A stretch of DNA of 21,185 bases, taken from contig JAPYQX010000014.1 of assembly GCA_029937135.1 (NCBI GenBank), forward strand, positions 1 through 21,185, given 5' to 3'. Shown here piece after piece: positions 7,303 through 15,346 of the stretch. Origin of the DNA: Nitrospinota bacterium (lineage in GTDB: Bacteria > UBA8248). Every line of letters begins with the position of its first letter. Position 1 is the first letter of the stretch. A program made the position numbers and the translations under genes. Below the pieces are notes generated by a model. That model was not told the origin of the DNA and ran no database searches. It was given only the letters and a program-made list of their open reading frames with translations.

Positions 7303-7307
7303 AAAGA

Positions 7308-7359
7308 ACCGATTTCATTCGCGAATCGGTCCGCCTGAATCATTCGATTTCATGATTCA
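7308..7359. terminator. Two tandem hairpins in a convergent gap
   Basis: ACCGATT (7308-7314) pairs with AATCGGT (7324-7330). Immediately after, TGAATCAT (7336-7343) pairs with ATGATTCA (7352-7359). Both stems are perfect. They begin 6 bases after the small membrane protein stop and lie between convergent genes, so a bidirectional transcription-end role is reasonable. Neither is followed by a clear T-run in either direction, so they are not textbook intrinsic terminators. Confidence 0.45.
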
Positions 7360-7464
7360 ACGCATCCCTATCCCCGGTCAATAAATCCGCCGCGCAAAAC
7401 CCGATAAATTCAAGGACGAATCTGAATTATTCCTGGCGGCATCCGGGTTCTTGCGGCTTGCTTC

Positions 7465-8718
7465 CTACTTCTTGCCGGCGAGCCACTTTTCACGCGCCTC
7501 GAGGAAGGCGTCCACCCGCGCGGGGATGCGCACGGTCTGACCCAGCGCCTCGCCGGTCACTTCGGGGGCGTTCTTGCCCGTCCCGGTTCCGATGCAGACG
7601 ATTGTCTCATCGCGTTCAAGTTTGGTTTTCCGGGCTCCCTCAAACAGGCTCGCCACCCCGGCGGCCGAGGCGGGCTGCAGGAAGAGCCCCTCCATCGCGC
7701 CGATCATGAACTCGGCCCGGAGGTTCATCTCGTCGGTCACCTCGACGCCCTCGCCCTCGGACTTTTTCACGACCGCCACCACCCGGTCACCGCAGGCGGG
7801 GAACGGGCTGGTGAGACCGGCGGATTTCGTGGTCGGAGGGCCCCAGTTCTCAACCTTGCCGCCCGACTCGAGCGCCCGGAGGATGGGGGCGCAGCCGTCG
7901 GTCTGGACGATATCGATGCGCGGCATCCGGTCGATCCAGCCGAGCTCCAGAATCTCGCGGAAGCCCTGCTCCATCGCGAGGGCCATCGTGCCGCCCGCCG
8001 TCGGGCAGATCACGCGGTCGGGCGCTTTCCAGCCCAGCGCCTCGGCGATTTCGTAGGCCGCCGTTTTCTTCCCTTCGATGCGGTAGAGGTTCCTCGGCAG
8101 GGTGGCGTGGAGCGCTCCGATCTCTTGCGAAACCTCCTCGGCCAGCCGCGCCCCGTCGGCCATGTTGCCCTCGGCGATCAGCGTGAGCGAGCCGTAGGTC
8201 CCCACCTGGACGCAGTGGACGATTGAACTGTCGTCGCGGACGAGGCCGAAATATTCGAGCCCGCCGCGCGCGCAGTAGGCGCCAAAACAGGCGGCGGCGT
8301 TCCCCGAGGAGGCGAGGATGATCCGCTCCACCCCCACCTCGCGGCACTTGCTGATCGTCACCGAGCCGCCTCGATCCTTAAAAGAGCCCGTCGGGTTTCT
8401 CGATTCGTCGAGGATAAAGAGGCGGTCAAGACCCAGCTCGGCCCCCAACCGCTCGGCGTGAATCAGCGGGGTGTCGCCCTCGCTGAGGGTGACCACGTTT
8501 TTCGGGTCGCGCACCGGGAGAAGCTCGGCCCATCGCCAGATGCCCCGGGGGCGGCGGGCCACCTCGTCGCGGTCCACGTTTTTTCCGATCCATTCGAGAT
8601 CGTAGACGCCCTGAAGCGCCCCGCCCGATTTCGGACAGGTGAAGGGATGTTCCAGGTCGTTCAGGATGTCGCCGGTCTCGAGGCTGAGAAGCCCTTTTAG
8701 TGCGCTGAACAATTTCAT
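7465..8718 (-). CDS. Threonine-synthase-like PLP-dependent enzyme
   Basis: This is a fold-type II PLP enzyme of 417 residues, resembling threonine synthase (ThrC), which converts O-phosphohomoserine to threonine. The N-terminal YD-type region follows a degenerate zinc-ribbon motif (C28 in CPKSGG, where relatives often have CxxC). SEGDTPL (about 79-85) is substrate-proximal. NPTGSFKDRG carries the PLP lysine K114. SSGNAAA (137-143) is the cofactor Asn loop. The PLP-phosphate loop reads PTAGGTM (239-245), not the GNAGN typical of many ThrC. It is the last gene of an importer operon, 28 bases after a D-2-hydroxyacid dehydrogenase, with no hom, thrA or thrB nearby. The context points to catabolism or a beta/gamma-replacement on the imported compound rather than biosynthesis; that is inference. 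Its ribosome site is weak. A relic of its 3' end lies at 6815-6904. Confidence 0.85.
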   Translation of the reverse strand: MKLFSALKGLLSLETGDILNDLEHPFTCPKSGGALQGVYDLEWIGKNVDRDEVARRPRGIWRWAELLPVRDPKNVVTLSEGDTPLIHAERLGAELGLDRLFILDESRNPTGSFKDRGGSVTISKCREVGVERIILASSGNAAACFGAYCARGGLEYFGLVRDDSSIVHCVQVGTYGSLTLIAEGNMADGARLAEEVSQEIGALHATLPRNLYRIEGKKTAAYEIAEALGWKAPDRVICPTAGGTMALAMEQGFREILELGWIDRMPRIDIVQTDGCAPILRALESGGKVENWGPPTTKSAGLTSPFPACGDRVVAVVKKSEGEGVEVTDEMNLRAEFMIGAMEGLFLQPASAAGVASLFEGARKTKLERDETIVCIGTGTGKNAPEVTGEALGQTVRIPARVDAFLEAREKWLAGKK

Positions 8719-8746
8719 GCTCTCTGGTTTGGGGGTTTATGAAAAT

Positions 8747-9709
8747 CTAAACGTCTTCGGTGACGACGTTCCGCGGCGTTCCGTTGATGAACGCCTCGAT
8801 ATTGTCCACCGGCATGGAGAGGAAGCGGCCCACCGTGCCGTCCGTGTCCCAGGCCGAGTGCGGGGTGAGGATGACGTTATCGAGGGAGCGGTAGGGCGAG
8901 TGCGGGGGGAGCGGCTCGTCGGGCTCGAAAACGTCGATGCCGGCCCCCGCGATGCGCCCCTCGCGGAGGGCTTCGATCAGCGCCTCCCCGTCCACCAGCG
9001 CGGCGCGCGATGTATTGATCAGGTAGGCATGGGGCTTCATCTTGCCGATCACCTCGCGCGAGACGATTCCCCGCGTCTCTTCGTTGACGTGGAGGTGGAT
9101 CGAGACGAAATCCGCGGCGAGGCATTCGTCGAACGAGGCGGCCCCGGCCCCGAATTCCTCCGCCCGCTCCGGCGTCATCGACCGCGACCAGGTGATGACC
9201 CGCATTCCCAGCCCCACCGCTTTTGTACTGACCTTGGTGCCGATGTGGCCAAAACCCAGGAGGGAGATTGTCTTTCCCTCGAGCTCGATCCCCCTCGCCA
9301 CCGGCCACGCTCCCCCGCTCATTCCGGGAACCATGACCGGAAGCCGCTTGGCGAGCGCCAGCATCATCATGATCGTGTGCTCGGCGATGGATTTGCTGCT
9401 CGCGCCGGGGGTGCAAGAGACGGTGAGGCCCTTCGCTTGGGCGAGCTTCATGTTGATCCGCCGGGGGCGGGTGCCCATGACGGAAATCATCCGGAGATTC
9501 GGGATGTGCTCGAGCAGGTCGCTTTCCTTGAAATCGGTCTGGTAGCGCGTGGTGAGGATGATCTCGGCGTCGCCCACGCGCTCGAGCAGCGCCTCGCGGT
9601 CCGGCGCGTTGTCGGTGTAGTGCGCGACCTCGCCGAGGCCCCGGAGCTTTTCGAGGGCGGGCGAGCCCGCGAATAGATCGGAAATGTCGTCCAGGATAAC
9701 GATTCGCAT
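8747..9709 (-). CDS. D-isomer-specific 2-hydroxyacid dehydrogenase
   Basis: This is a 320-residue NAD(P)-dependent dehydrogenase that interconverts 2-oxo acids and D-2-hydroxy acids. The dinucleotide-binding motif LGFGHIGTKV lies at 151-160. The catalytic set is visible as R235 in NTSRAALVD, E265 in FEPDEP and H284 in TPHSAW. PGASSKSIAEHT (about 101-112) is the conserved substrate-domain/hinge element, also seen in phosphoglycerate and glyoxylate reductase relatives. Length and domain order are typical. The gene lies 12 bases after the ABC ATPase stop and 28 bases before the threonine-synthase-like gene. No clear Shine-Dalgarno precedes the ATG, so translation may depend on coupling to the upstream gene. 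The exact substrate cannot be read from sequence. Confidence 0.9.
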   Translation of the reverse strand: MRIVILDDISDLFAGSPALEKLRGLGEVAHYTDNAPDREALLERVGDAEIILTTRYQTDFKESDLLEHIPNLRMISVMGTRPRRINMKLAQAKGLTVSCTPGASSKSIAEHTIMMMLALAKRLPVMVPGMSGGAWPVARGIELEGKTISLLGFGHIGTKVSTKAVGLGMRVITWSRSMTPERAEEFGAGAASFDECLAADFVSIHLHVNEETRGIVSREVIGKMKPHAYLINTSRAALVDGEALIEALREGRIAGAGIDVFEPDEPLPPHSPYRSLDNVILTPHSAWDTDGTVGRFLSMPVDNIEAFINGTPRNVVTEDV

Positions 9710-9721
9710 GGTGGGTGGCGG

Positions 9722-10816
9722 CTAGCCTTCGCTGGCGCGGACGGGAATGACCGAGTCGGGCTCAATCACGAGGCGGACCTTCGAGCCGGTCGGGAAGAAG
9801 TTGGAGGGGTCGCCCTCCACCCGTAGAGGCTCCTCAAGACCCGGCACCTTCACGAGATAATCCGCCGCGTTGCCCAGGAAATAGCCACGTAACACTTCGC
9901 CGTCGAGCACATTCAGCCCATCGGCCCCATCGATCTGGGTGCCTTCGGTGTGAATTCCGATGCGGTGGGGGCGGATGGAGACGAAATGCTTTCCTTCCGC
10001 CCCGCCGGCGCCGTTGTTTCCCATCTTGAAATTGAGGCCGCCCCCGGCGTCAAAGAGGCCGGGAGAGGTGCTCGTTCCCTCGATGCTGTTCGTCACCCCG
10101 ACAAACTCGGCGACAAAGCGCGTCTCGGGCTTGTCGTAGATTTCCATCGCCGTGCCCACCTGTTCAATCTTGCCGTGGTTCATCAGGCAAATCCGGTCGC
10201 TCGTGACCATCGCCTCGGCCTGATCGTGGGTGACATAGAGACTCGTGATATTGAACTCATCGTGCAGGCGGCGGATTTCGAAGCGCATCTCCTCGCGGAG
10301 GTTGGCGTCCAGGTTCGAGAGCGGTTCATCAAGGAGGAGAACGCCGGGCTCGACCACCAGGGCCCGCGCCAGCGCGACGCGCTGCTGCTGGCCGCCTGAG
10401 AGTTCGCCCGGGTAGCGGTCGCCCAGGTTCGGCATGCGCACGATGTCGAGCATCTTCTTTACTTTTTGATCGGCCTCATGGGCGCTGACCTCGCGGAACT
10501 TCAGCCCATAGGCGACGTTCTGGTAGACCGTCTTGTGGGGCCAGACGGCGTAGCTCTGGAAGATCATGCTCATGTTGCGCCGCTCGGGGGGCACGACAGC
10601 GGCGCCGCTGGAGACGACCTCGTTGTCCATCTGGATTTCGCCGCTATCAGGCTCTAGAAAACCCGCCACAAGGCGCAACGTCGTCGTCTTCCCGCATCCG
10701 GAGGGCCCGAGGAGGGAGATCAACTCTCCGTGCGGGATGTCCAAATCGATCTCGTCTACCGCACGAACCTCGCTCCCAAAGACTTTCAACAACTTTTTCA
10801 GCGAAAGTGTCGCCAA
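9722..10816 (-). CDS. ABC importer ATP-binding protein (FbpC/PotA type)
   Basis: This is the 364-residue ATPase of an ABC importer on the inner face of the membrane. Walker A is GPSGCGKTT (37-45), the Q-loop glutamine is Q87, the signature is LSGGQQQR (139-146), Walker B is VLLLDEP with D163/E164, and the H-switch is H197 in VTHDQAEAM. Beyond about residue 235 lies a TOBE-like beta domain, as in iron, spermidine/putrescine and 2-aminoethylphosphonate importers. The start is a TTG at 10814-10816, preceded by GGAG at about 9 bases; no ATG or GTG fits. It follows the permease by 19 bases and completes a one-ATPase, one-permease, one-binding-protein importer. Confidence 0.93.
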   Translation of the reverse strand: MATLSLKKLLKVFGSEVRAVDEIDLDIPHGELISLLGPSGCGKTTTLRLVAGFLEPDSGEIQMDNEVVSSGAAVVPPERRNMSMIFQSYAVWPHKTVYQNVAYGLKFREVSAHEADQKVKKMLDIVRMPNLGDRYPGELSGGQQQRVALARALVVEPGVLLLDEPLSNLDANLREEMRFEIRRLHDEFNITSLYVTHDQAEAMVTSDRICLMNHGKIEQVGTAMEIYDKPETRFVAEFVGVTNSIEGTSTSPGLFDAGGGLNFKMGNNGAGGAEGKHFVSIRPHRIGIHTEGTQIDGADGLNVLDGEVLRGYFLGNAADYLVKVPGLEEPLRVEGDPSNFFPTGSKVRLVIEPDSVIPVRASEG

Positions 10817-10835
10817 GAGTTCTTTCTCCTATCGC

Positions 10836-12578
10836 TTAACCCGCTTTCATGAAGTCCTTGCCCACAAGCCGGAATCCCGCGGCGATAGCCAACAAAGTGA
10901 TGACCAGCAAGGTAACGGCGATGGCCGAAATGGGACCGAACAGATTTTCTTCGTAAAGATCGATGATGACCACCGAAATAACTTTCGTGTCCGTCGTCCA
11001 GAGGAGGATCGAGGCGCTCAACTCGCGCAGGGAAGGCATGAACACCAGAATCCACGAGGCGATCAGGCCCGCCTTGAACAGTGGGATCGTCACGTCCCTG
11101 AACACCTGGAGACGGTTCGCCCCCAGAATGCGGCTGCACTCCTCGAGCTCGGGGTGAATGCTCGTGAGGGCGGCGTTGCTCGTCTGGTAGGCCAGGGGGA
11201 GATACTTGGTCAGATAGGCCAGGAAAAGTATCCACAGCGTCCCGTAGAGGACGAAGGGCTGCTTGGTGTAAGCCGCAAAGAGCCCCACCGCCAGGACGAT
11301 GCCGGGTATCCCGATTGGGGCGGTCGCCATGAATCCCATGAAGCTATGTCCCCGGACAAGCTTACGCTGCACGATATAAGAAGCAATCGAAGCGACCGTG
11401 GCCGCTCCCGTCGCAGCCATGAGGGCGAGCCCCACCGTATTGAAGAAGGACTCCCGTACGCCGTCGTTGTTGATCATGAAAATGTAGTGCTCGAATGTGA
11501 GATTCGACCAAACAAAACCGCCGCCCAATGTCTTCATGATTGAAGTAGCGCTCAGCGCAACATACGGGAGTCCCAAGGTACAAATAACGGGAAAGAGGCA
11601 AAGGAAAAATACGGGGTAGCGCCAGGAGCCGAGCTTTTGGGGACGGCGAACCCCCCCCTTGCCGCCCACAGTGGCGTAGCCCCGCCGGCCCAGAGCTTTT
11701 CCCCGCATCCAGATCAACCAGATGGCGGCGATGAGCATGGGCATCGCGTAGGCTCCCGCGACCCCCAGCATGTCGTCCTCGGAAACCATGAACTGGCGAA
11801 GCTGGGTCGTCATGGTGTGGTAGCCCGCCGGGATGGCCAGGATCGCCGGGATGCCGAAGAGGATCATGGCCTCGAGCACCGCCAGGATGAGGCCAGCGAA
11901 CAGGGCCGGAAGCACGAGCGGAAGTGTGACGTTGATCATCGTTGAAAATGTTCCGCCGCCCGCGATATTCGCCGCGTCCTCGATATCCGAGGATATGTTG
12001 TTGAGGCCGGCGAGCACCACGATGAAAACGAGGGGAAACGTATAGAGCGTTATCGCGAATATGACGCCTGGCAAAGAAAATATATTGAATAAGGAGAAAT
12101 CTTGGCTCAACCCCGTTATCCACCGGAACAAAACGTTCAGCCAACCCGCCCGCGGGCCGGCCAGGAGTATCCAGGCGATGGCGCCCAGGAAAGGGGGCGT
12201 CACGAAGGCGGCAAGGACCGAGTTGCGGACAAGCCCGGTGTAGGGCATATCCGTGCGGCTGACGCACCAGGCCATGCCGGCTCCGATGATGAGGCTGAAA
12301 ACGCCCGCAAAAAGAGAGATGACGAAAGTGGTCGCAATCGGACCGTAGTATATGGGATCAGAGAATGCCTCGACGTAGTTGCCGAACGAGAATTGCCACA
12401 CATCGTCGATATCGCGGAGAAAGCTCTCCTGGAACAGGAAGTAAATAGGAAGAACAACAAGGAGGACGAGCAGGACCAAAACGATCACCCAGACCGCGGA
12501 AGTGAAATCGACGCGCCGGAACCAGGACGCGGAACCGGTCGAGCCTAACCCTCCAATGGGTGGAACAGCCTGGGTCAT
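10836..12578 (-). CDS. ABC importer permease, fused double module (FbpB type)
   Basis: This is a 580-residue inner-membrane permease made of two binding-protein-dependent transport domains in one chain. Each half has about six hydrophobic segments and an EAA loop, DIEDAANIAGGGTF (about 198-211) in the first and ELEECSRILGANRL (about 477-490) in the second. Both loops are followed by the usual V-x-x-P-L-x-x-P-like run. A basic linker (about 292-320) separates the halves. This fused architecture is typical of Fe(III), thiamine-like and phosphonate-like importers. The ATG at 12578 has a perfect AAGGAGGTG ribosome site (12585-12593), which rules out an earlier in-frame ATG at 12620. A strong hairpin lies between it and the binding-protein gene. 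Confidence 0.93.
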   Translation of the reverse strand: MTQAVPPIGGLGSTGSASWFRRVDFTSAVWVIVLVLLVLLVVLPIYFLFQESFLRDIDDVWQFSFGNYVEAFSDPIYYGPIATTFVISLFAGVFSLIIGAGMAWCVSRTDMPYTGLVRNSVLAAFVTPPFLGAIAWILLAGPRAGWLNVLFRWITGLSQDFSLFNIFSLPGVIFAITLYTFPLVFIVVLAGLNNISSDIEDAANIAGGGTFSTMINVTLPLVLPALFAGLILAVLEAMILFGIPAILAIPAGYHTMTTQLRQFMVSEDDMLGVAGAYAMPMLIAAIWLIWMRGKALGRRGYATVGGKGGVRRPQKLGSWRYPVFFLCLFPVICTLGLPYVALSATSIMKTLGGGFVWSNLTFEHYIFMINNDGVRESFFNTVGLALMAATGAATVASIASYIVQRKLVRGHSFMGFMATAPIGIPGIVLAVGLFAAYTKQPFVLYGTLWILFLAYLTKYLPLAYQTSNAALTSIHPELEECSRILGANRLQVFRDVTIPLFKAGLIASWILVFMPSLRELSASILLWTTDTKVISVVIIDLYEENLFGPISAIAVTLLVITLLAIAAGFRLVGKDFMKAG

Positions 12579-12661
12579 GTCACACCTCCTTGTCGGCGGG
12601 CTAACCTGAAAACCCCGCATTAAATCAATCTAGACCAACCAAGCGGCGGACAAATCAAGCG

Positions 12662-12696
12662 GGTGCGGCCCTTCCGTCACCCGAAAGGGCCGCACC
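12662..12696 (-). terminator. Strong 12-bp hairpin between binding protein and permease
   Basis: GGTGCGGCCCTT (12662-12673) and AAGGGCCGCACC (12685-12696) form a perfect 12-bp GC-rich stem with an 11-base loop. It begins 22 bases after the binding-protein stop. There is no T-run after it on the minus strand. It therefore more likely acts as an mRNA 3'-end stabiliser or partial attenuator, keeping binding-protein message above permease message, than as a full terminator. Confidence 0.6.
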
Positions 12697-12717
12697 AATG
12701 TTCGGATTCTATCTAAA

Positions 12718-13740
12718 CTAAACGCCGAACAGCTTACGGAACTTCTTGCGCGTCGGCTTGTTCTTTTTCTTCAACTCCTTGCCGCTGATGGACATCAGCT
12801 TCATGTCGCTCAGCGCCGGCAACCCCTTGGGATACTTCACGCCGGGATGCCCCACGTGGAGGAAATTATCCGCCAGGAACTGCATGTTATCCTTGCTGAA
12901 CATGAAGTCGGTGAACACGCGGGCCGCGTTCGGGTGCGGCGCCTTGCTCAGGATACCGCTCGGCGATGTGACGAGCGGAACGCCCTCCGTGGGGAGGATG
13001 ATCTTGAGCGGCTCGCCCTTATTGATGGCGGCGAAGAGACCGTAAAGAACGGTCCCGGCGCCGATGTCCGCCTCGCCCGTCGCGACGATGGGAATACCGG
13101 CCAGGGCCGACTGCATGATCTTCGGCTTAAGGGCCGCCATTTTTTCGTAATACTCCCAACCGTGCAGCTTCACGATGTTGATCATCCCGTTCGTGACGAA
13201 TCCGCTGTAGCTCGGATGGGAGTGAACGATGCGTCCCTTCCATTTGGGATCGATCAGATCCTTCCAGCTCTTGGGCGCTTCACTCGCCTTCACCTTCTTG
13301 GGGTTATAGAAGGGCACGAGCATGCTGGCGCGGAAAATCGTCCAGAAGCCGTGGTCGGACTTGAACTTGGGGTTGAAGTTTCCCGTCCCCGTGGGGACGT
13401 ATTTCACCAGGTGCTTTTTGCTCTTCATGTTGAGGAAGTGGCCCAGGTTCGACGTATGGAATACGTCGGCCTTGTAGATGCCGCCCTTGGCTTCCTGGAG
13501 ATACCGGCGATAGAGCTTGCCCGAGCCCGAGCGGTGCGCCACGCAGGTGATCCCCGTTTTCTTCGCGTTGAACCGCTTGCAAACCGCCTGGGTAATCGGG
13601 AGCGACATGGAACTGTACCAGAGAATCTTGCCCTCTTTTTTCGCCGCCCGCATGTCCGGGGCCGCGGAAGCCGGGATGGACATCAACATCGCCGCGGCGG
13701 CCAGCCCGGCGATTCCAAATCTTAAATATCTACCTTTCAT
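12718..13740 (-). CDS. ABC importer periplasmic solute-binding protein
   Basis: This is a 340-residue extracellular solute-binding protein that delivers ligand to the permease. Residues 1-27 form a signal peptide: a basic start, the hydrophobic GIAGLAAAAMLMSI stretch, and an ASA site before APDM. The mature protein opens AAKKEGKILWYSS, the start of the AfuA/FbpA-like periplasmic-binding clan, and has PKSWKDLIDPKWKGRI and TGEADIG segments shared by that clan. The adjacent tyrosine pair that holds Fe(III) in FbpA proteins (around a NNYY motif) is not visible; the corresponding stretch reads GAGTVLYGL. Iron is therefore unlikely, and an organic anion is more plausible (inference). The ATG at 13740 has an AAGGAGAGG ribosome site; an in-frame ATG at 13758 is less well placed. 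It is first in the operon. Confidence 0.9.
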   Translation of the reverse strand: MKGRYLRFGIAGLAAAAMLMSIPASAAPDMRAAKKEGKILWYSSMSLPITQAVCKRFNAKKTGITCVAHRSGSGKLYRRYLQEAKGGIYKADVFHTSNLGHFLNMKSKKHLVKYVPTGTGNFNPKFKSDHGFWTIFRASMLVPFYNPKKVKASEAPKSWKDLIDPKWKGRIVHSHPSYSGFVTNGMINIVKLHGWEYYEKMAALKPKIMQSALAGIPIVATGEADIGAGTVLYGLFAAINKGEPLKIILPTEGVPLVTSPSGILSKAPHPNAARVFTDFMFSKDNMQFLADNFLHVGHPGVKYPKGLPALSDMKLMSISGKELKKKNKPTRKKFRKLFGV

Positions 13741-13768
13741 GGTGCCTCTCCTTTTCAAGGGGAGATGA

Positions 13769-13789
13769 GCGCGGAGAGATCATCCGCGC
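13769..13789 (-). promoter_or_regulatory. Leader hairpin of the importer operon
   Basis: GCGCGGA (13769-13775) and TCCGCGC (13783-13789) form a perfect 7-bp stem in the 5' leader, 29-49 bases upstream of the binding-protein ATG. A second, weaker pairing of GGAGA (13761-13765) with TCTCC (13747-13751) would cover the ribosome site. A translational control role is possible but not shown. Confidence 0.35.
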
Positions 13790-13856
13790 GGAAAATTATG
13801 CCTTCGACGCTGCACAAAAAAGACCGAATCCGCTTGGAAATAAAGGCTGTGTATGA

Positions 13857-13885
13857 ATTCTAGACTGTTCAATATTCCCGGTCAA
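13857..13885 (-). promoter_or_regulatory. Sigma70-type promoter of the importer operon
   Basis: Reading the minus strand, TTGACC (13885-13880), a 17-base spacer and TAGAAT (13862-13857) make a near-consensus vegetative promoter. Transcription would start near 13850, giving a leader of about 110 bases before the binding-protein gene. It is the best promoter match I found in the window. Confidence 0.65.
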
Positions 13886-14014
13886 GGTAAATAAATTCCA
13901 TAATATCACCCAAGAACCCCCGGAAGGGCATTCCCGGAGCGATGGTTCCCGGATGAGCCTTCATAAGAACGGTCCCCGGGGAATTCCCTTATCGCTGAGT
14001 AAACCGCCCCCGGC

Positions 14015-14076
14015 ATTCGACCATCCTTCGGTATTTGACCATCCCCCGATATTGGTTCAAAACATTGGTTCAAAAT
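14015..14076. repeat. Two abutting tandem repeats upstream of the CoA-ligase gene
   Basis: Two 18-base units (14015-14032 and 14033-14050) share the form ATTyGACCATCCyyCGrT and differ at four positions. They are followed without a gap by two 13-base units (14051-14063 and 14064-14076), ATTGGTTCAAAAC and ATTGGTTCAAAAT, which end one base before the ATG at 14078. They could be direct-repeat operators or slippage products. They leave no ordinary ribosome site in front of 14078. Confidence 0.6.
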
Positions 14077-14077
14077 A

Positions 14078-15346
14078 ATGCCCGGCCCGGAAGCATTTCC
14101 ATTCGCCGAAAAGGAAAAACCATTGCCCCGTCTGCTCGAAACTGATTCGCTGGACCTTCTCGCCGGCCACGGTGTCCCTGTGCCGGCGTACGCCACGGCC
14201 GGGACCCCCGGAGAGGCGGCCGCCGCCGTTGAAAAATTGGGCGGAAAGGCGGTCATCAAGGCGCTGGTGCCCACCGGCAAGCGGGGAAAGGCCGGGGCGG
14301 TCAAATTCGTTTCCTCGCCCGCAGAGGCCAGGATCGAGGCCGGGCGCATTCTCGGCCTCACCGTCCGGCATTTTCCGGTGGGCCGCCTCATCGTCATGGA
14401 AACGCTCGACATCCGCCGCGAATTCTTCCTCTCCATCACCTTCGACCCCACCGGCAGATGTCCGCTCGTGCTCTTCAGCCCGACGGGCGGGGTGGATATC
14501 GAAGAAATCGTCTCGGAGCGGCCCGATCAGCTTTTCGAGCTTCCGGTCGATATCACACGGGGCCTTGAAGCCGGCGAGTGCGCCGCCTTCGCCGAGAGCG
14601 CCGGTCTCGAACCCGCCCTCGCCCTCGCTTGCGGCGGGGTCATCCACGCCGCCTACCAGGCGTTCAGGGCGGCCGACTGCCGGACAATCGAGGTCAATCC
14701 CCTCGCCGAGATCGCGGGCGGCCGGGTGATCGCCGGCTCGGGAGTCGCCGTCCTCGACGAGCAGGCGCTCTTCCGCCAACCGGACCTCGAAAAAAAACTG
14801 GGTGAGGAGCAGGGAAACGGCTGGCGGCCGCTCACGGATCTCGAGCGGGCCATCCGCGAGATCGACGCCGTGGACCCCCATGTCTGCGCCATTCGCTTCA
14901 ACGAACTCGACGGCGACATCGCCTTTTTGATCTCGGGAGGGGGCTACGGGCTCTCCTCCTTCGAGCAGATCACGCGCGAGCAGGGACGCCCGGCCACCAC
15001 CTTTGACATCACGCCGGGGCCTTTCGAGGAAAAAATGTACCAGGTCGTCAAAACCGTCTACGCGAAACCCGGCCTCCGCGGAATGGTGCTCTCAGCGAAC
15101 GTGAGCAATTTCGCGCGGGTGGACCGGCGGGTGGCCGGCATCGTCCGGGCGCTGAAGGAACTCGACATCGACTACGAGCGCTTCCCGGTCGTCGTCCGCT
15201 ACGACGGGCCGGGGGCCGAGGAGGGCCGGCGATTGATGGCCGAGGTTCCGGGCGCGGAGATGTACGGGGCCGAGACCACGCTCGAGGACATATGCAAGCG
15301 CATCGTCGATCTGGCTTACGGCAGAAAGGGCGCGGAGGGGCCATGA
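14078..15346 (+). CDS. SucC-like acyl-CoA synthetase beta subunit (ATP-grasp)
   Basis: This 422-residue protein has the order of a succinyl-CoA synthetase beta chain: an N-terminal ATP-grasp region starting LLETDSLDLLAGHGVPVPAY, with GGKAVIKALVPTGKRGKAG nucleotide-binding strands, EVNPLAE (about 208-214) as the metal-binding motif, and a C-terminal CoA-ligase domain. With its partner it would join a carboxylic acid to CoA using ATP. The C-terminal domain diverges from SucC. The glycine-rich loop reads ISGGGYGLSSFEQI, and ANVSNFARVD stands where SucC has its NIFGGI-type segment. The acid is therefore probably not succinate (inference). ATG 14078 has no clear ribosome site. The in-frame TTG at 14123 has AAGGA about 8 bases upstream and begins where family similarity begins, so it may be the true start. 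The stop overlaps the next start (ATGA). Confidence 0.85.
   Translation: MPGPEAFPFAEKEKPLPRLLETDSLDLLAGHGVPVPAYATAGTPGEAAAAVEKLGGKAVIKALVPTGKRGKAGAVKFVSSPAEARIEAGRILGLTVRHFPVGRLIVMETLDIRREFFLSITFDPTGRCPLVLFSPTGGVDIEEIVSERPDQLFELPVDITRGLEAGECAAFAESAGLEPALALACGGVIHAAYQAFRAADCRTIEVNPLAEIAGGRVIAGSGVAVLDEQALFRQPDLEKKLGEEQGNGWRPLTDLERAIREIDAVDPHVCAIRFNELDGDIAFLISGGGYGLSSFEQITREQGRPATTFDITPGPFEEKMYQVVKTVYAKPGLRGMVLSANVSNFARVDRRVAGIVRALKELDIDYERFPVVVRYDGPGAEEGRRLMAEVPGAEMYGAETTLEDICKRIVDLAYGRKGAEGP

Noticed and set aside
8639..9676. Long plus-strand open frame (345 codons) opposite the dehydrogenase
   Set aside because: The opposite strand has complete dehydrogenase motifs. This frame is low-complexity Arg/His/Gly/Asp sequence with no recognisable domain.
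12847..13725. Long plus-strand open frame opposite the binding-protein gene
   Set aside because: It mirrors the real binding-protein gene, which has a signal peptide, ribosome site and promoter. No domain is seen in the mirror frame.
12718..13740. Calling the importer an Fe(III) system (FbpABC/AfuABC)
   Set aside because: The ATPase and fused permease fit that group, but the binding protein lacks a visible adjacent tyrosine pair and the operon carries organic-acid and amino-acid enzymes.
14057..14881. Minus-strand frame opposite the CoA-synthetase beta gene
   Set aside because: It is antisense to a well-supported ATP-grasp gene and has no domain of its own.
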